Part shown: positions 61,006 through 64,000 of the stretch, in pieces
How the letters are laid out: every line of letters starts with the position of its first letter
Numbering within the stretch: the stretch's first letter is position 1
NCBI GenBank assembly: GCA_035236585.1
Contig: CP141126.1
Location: forward strand, 7,763,001-7,827,000
Length of the DNA: 64,000 bases
Source of the DNA: Warburgia ugandensis
Taxonomy: Eukaryota; Streptophyta; Magnoliopsida; Canellales; Canellaceae
Direction: 5' to 3'
Notes under the pieces: generated by a model
The model's database searches: none
Told to the model about the DNA's origin: nothing
What the model saw: only the letters and a program-made list of their open reading frames with translations
Made by a program: the position numbers and the translations under genes

Positions 61006-64000
61006 GTGTCACTAAATCCTAGGTAGCTAGTCTTGTATGGGGACTTTTTTGGGGAGTGGTTATGGAAACCCTTGAACAGGTTGTTGGTGCTCAGTGATTT
61101 CCTTGCAACATGGACTTGCACTCATTTGTTGGATTATTCTGGACTTAAAACTTGAGTTTCACTTTCTTCTCAATAAGAATTGTAAGTCCGTAACCATTAA
61201 ATTTTTTTAAAATAAAAGAAATTGATGTGGTTAATGTTGCTCTGACACCTTGTGCTGTAGTAATTGTGTGGTCTTTACTTGCTGCTATGGTTGTTAGTCT
61301 TATGATATTATTCTTATTTTGTTGCCGGAATTTCACTTAAATTCCTGGAATTGACTGCTATATTTTTAGTGGTCAGACTTTATTGTGGTTTTATCATGGA
61401 AGATGACATACACACTTTACTTGATTCGGCAACACTAATCACAACCGTGTGGGTTATTTATATGACTCCTTTAAAGTTGCAATCTAGTTACATGGTGGAC
61501 AAGGATAACTTTGCCATATACTATGTGGTATGCCCATCTTCTGATTAAATCATACAATGTCTCTGTAAAATCTTCAGGACTAGTTGCACTAATGCTCTGT
61601 CATTCTGTTTTATATATTTATTTCATATTTATATGTGACAACTGACAAGGAATATATTCTTCTTTACTCGCACACTTCCACAATATAGCTTTTGTTACTT
61701 AACAGTATCTCATGATTTTCAATAGTCCAGGGGATGTTTAATCGTTTATACTGTGTGGGCTTCTGAACACTAAGCAAATTCAGACACCTGAACCACCTAA
61801 AAATGATCCATTCTTTCTACTTTTCTCAGGACTGGATACTGTCCGCACATGCCTAATGAATCCAATCTCTGATGTTTCTCGGGACTGACCACCATATTCA
61901 TTTCCACTAAGAAGCATACTCTACGAAAAGAGGAACACAAGTGTTACTGAAGGCTTAAGAGGGCAAGGCCTCAAATGGGTTCTACGCATCGGTCAACAAA
62001 ATCTCTGACATCGGCTTCCTGTTAAGACTAATCCCTTGGTAGTCAGTGATTTCATGAAATGAACCTGTAGAGTTATTAATAGCCTTAGAAATGGGTCATG
62101 GCATCCCAAGCATCAGCCTAGCAGGCTCTGCATCTTAACCTCCTTTTTCATTGAACTATGGAGATGCATTAAACACAGAAGCATGCTGTCAAGATGGAGC
62201 AATTTTAAGTCCCTCTTCCACTTCAGGCTACATCATGTATAATTTGGCCTAGTCTGAAGGATAGTGGAGCTGTAAGAAATAACAAGCTGAGGTTGTGAAA
62301 CTTCTTCTCTAACTAATTGGTTGGCTTCTTCATTCCTTGTGCGCTTGGCATCATTAAAAGATAAATGGCAGCCATCGATTCGTACCTGATGTTGGTCATC
62401 ATATCACAAAATCTCCAAGGGATTAAGACATCCGGGCAGAGAAAGTGGATCATGTCGATGAAGTTGCCCTCAACGATAATGGCTGTAGAGGTGCTGTGAA
62501 CAGATCTTCAGGACCCCTGCGAAGTATGAATCTGCAAAGCAGATAGGACATGGAAAAGAAAGGATGAGTCATGCATGCCATTGCAAATCAGTGCCCATCT
62601 CCTTCCGGGCTGGGTTTCCAAAGCCAGACCTGTCAACATATAATTAGAAGGAAAATCTTGAACCAAGTGGTAGAAGGTCTCTTCATCCCTCCTCAAATGT
62701 TGGATTTTGGGTACTTTTCTATTTAAAAATATGTGACTGTAACTTACAGCCACACATACGTTGTAGACCAGAAAACATTTTGAAGAACTAGAAGTGCTTT
62801 GTTCTCCACATAACATAATGAAAGATTTATCCCCACCCTCTATGTGCACTCTCCTGGTCTAAAGCCATATGGCAAAATCAAATGAAAGACTTTTCTTGCT
62901 CACCACTAGCCTTGGTGATTGCCCAATCATGCATATGCCAAGAGAGAAGTTCAGGATGCATCCTCCGTTCATGTTACTTTGAGCTTTAATTAGATTTGTC
63001 CCTTGCATTCAATCAGATTTCAACTTGGCGATTCACTTAGTCTCCCTTATTGAACACCGTAAAACCATCGGATGCTCCTGCATATTATCATCTTAAACCG
63101 TGGATCTGACCGAATATACCATGTCGATTGCTAAACTGTAGTTTGGTTTATCTTATGTGGAGCAACTATATCATGTTGATTGCTTCTGGATGGTTATGTG
63201 ATTGTTACTGCTAAATGTCGTGGTGCTGATGTTAGATCTGTTTTCATGTGAACTGTCCATCTTCAAACATTGTCATCATTGGGACGCTTTCTCTTGGCCT
63301 TCTAGATTTTCCTTTAGCAACTGTATGCTCAGGTAGCACATGCATACAGGCTTTTGGCTAAAGGTGATTCAGGTGGTATCATGTGCTTTTTTGGCACTTG
63401 CCAGCCACCCTTCAACATCACATTATCATTTGACTAGAAATTACCTGGGCATTCTGTGTTTTACTTGGAGGCAGTATCAGCTTTACCCAAGCTACGTGTG
63501 ATGCAAAATACAGAAGTTATTTTTCAAACAGAATAGCGAGGCATCTACTCATATACACAAAAAATTTCTTACAAATTCACAATATAATGGGTCTATGCAG
63601 GTTTTTTAGTCTTTTACTGCTCAATCCGTATTTGCATCGGGTGTAGCGAGACTCTTGAGCTGTGCACATTGAGTACTTCAGGTCTGATTCTAATTAATTA
63701 CCTTCCTTAATCATATAGTTCATTGATGAATATGTATTTTATCTTCTGTTTTCTCTTTTATTCTGCTTTGTATAAGGGTCCATACAGACCCACATATGTA
63801 CGTGTGCATAAATTATTATATATACACAGACAACAGCAAACATCTCAGTAAGTCTTAGGCACGAGCTCCATATAACAACCCAGTCTTTAAGTCCCAGATG
63901 GCACTTATTTGAAACTAGAAATTATTAGATTGGCACAATATTGGGTTGTATGATGTATCCAATACTAGCTAGGGTGGTTGGGCACTCAAGAAGAAAGTGG
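61006..64000. other. Intergenic, no gene seen
   Basis: AT-rich sequence without a recognisable protein, RNA gene or repeat family. The 113-codon minus-strand frame at 62508-62849 shows no domain I know. Confidence 0.45.

Noticed and set aside
62508-62849. 113-codon minus-strand frame
   Set aside because: No motif, no splice context and no similar copy in the window.

Overview
The window looks like nuclear DNA of a flowering plant. It is AT-rich and gene-sparse, with spliced genes carrying long introns, a plant-only TCP transcription factor, a relic of chloroplast atpB, and many copies of the plant Au SINE family plus RTE-type LINEs. The long introns and dense old repeats suggest a large-genome woody angiosperm (magnoliid or early-branching eudicot), but this is a guess.

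There are three credible protein genes. (1) Minus strand, 834-18791: a 15-exon gene for a CHFR-type E3 ubiquitin ligase. I assembled its exons by eye; they sum to 1356 nt (451 aa) with every frame open and GT-AG introns. It has an FHA-like N-terminus, a C3HC4 RING, a long Cys-rich region and a C-terminal PBZ-like zinc finger. (2) Minus strand, 28177-29649: an intronless class I TCP transcription factor of 490 aa, most like TCP8. (3) Plus strand, 40055-40534: a two-coding-exon gene for a 91-aa single-pass membrane protein I cannot name, probably with a 5' UTR intron.

The right half (42097-57240) holds a broken copy of a host gene for a DnaJ/DUF3752 nuclear protein. Its 5' exons have stops and one is split by a 2551-bp solo LTR (GTTTT duplication, TG...CA ends). 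The middle, including the GPALPP exon and the start of the J domain, is gone; about 9 kb of repeats (two RTE LINEs, a Ty3/gypsy relic, SINE pieces) sits there. The six 3' exons keep open frames and splice sites, but the J motif reads HPN instead of HPD and the C-terminus is frame-shifted.

The rest is intron and intergenic DNA. I count about 26 Au SINE copies on both strands, many with recognisable target-site duplications, plus a perfectly bounded 91-bp RTE stub, a hairpin (MITE-like) element, several local tandem duplications and long GA/CT microsatellites. I see no operon, CRISPR array, phage or defence system, and no clear new system. The most unusual items are the degenerate FHA site and PBZ-like finger of the CHFR gene, the HPN J domain, the hairpin array inside the solo LTR, and the SINE density.
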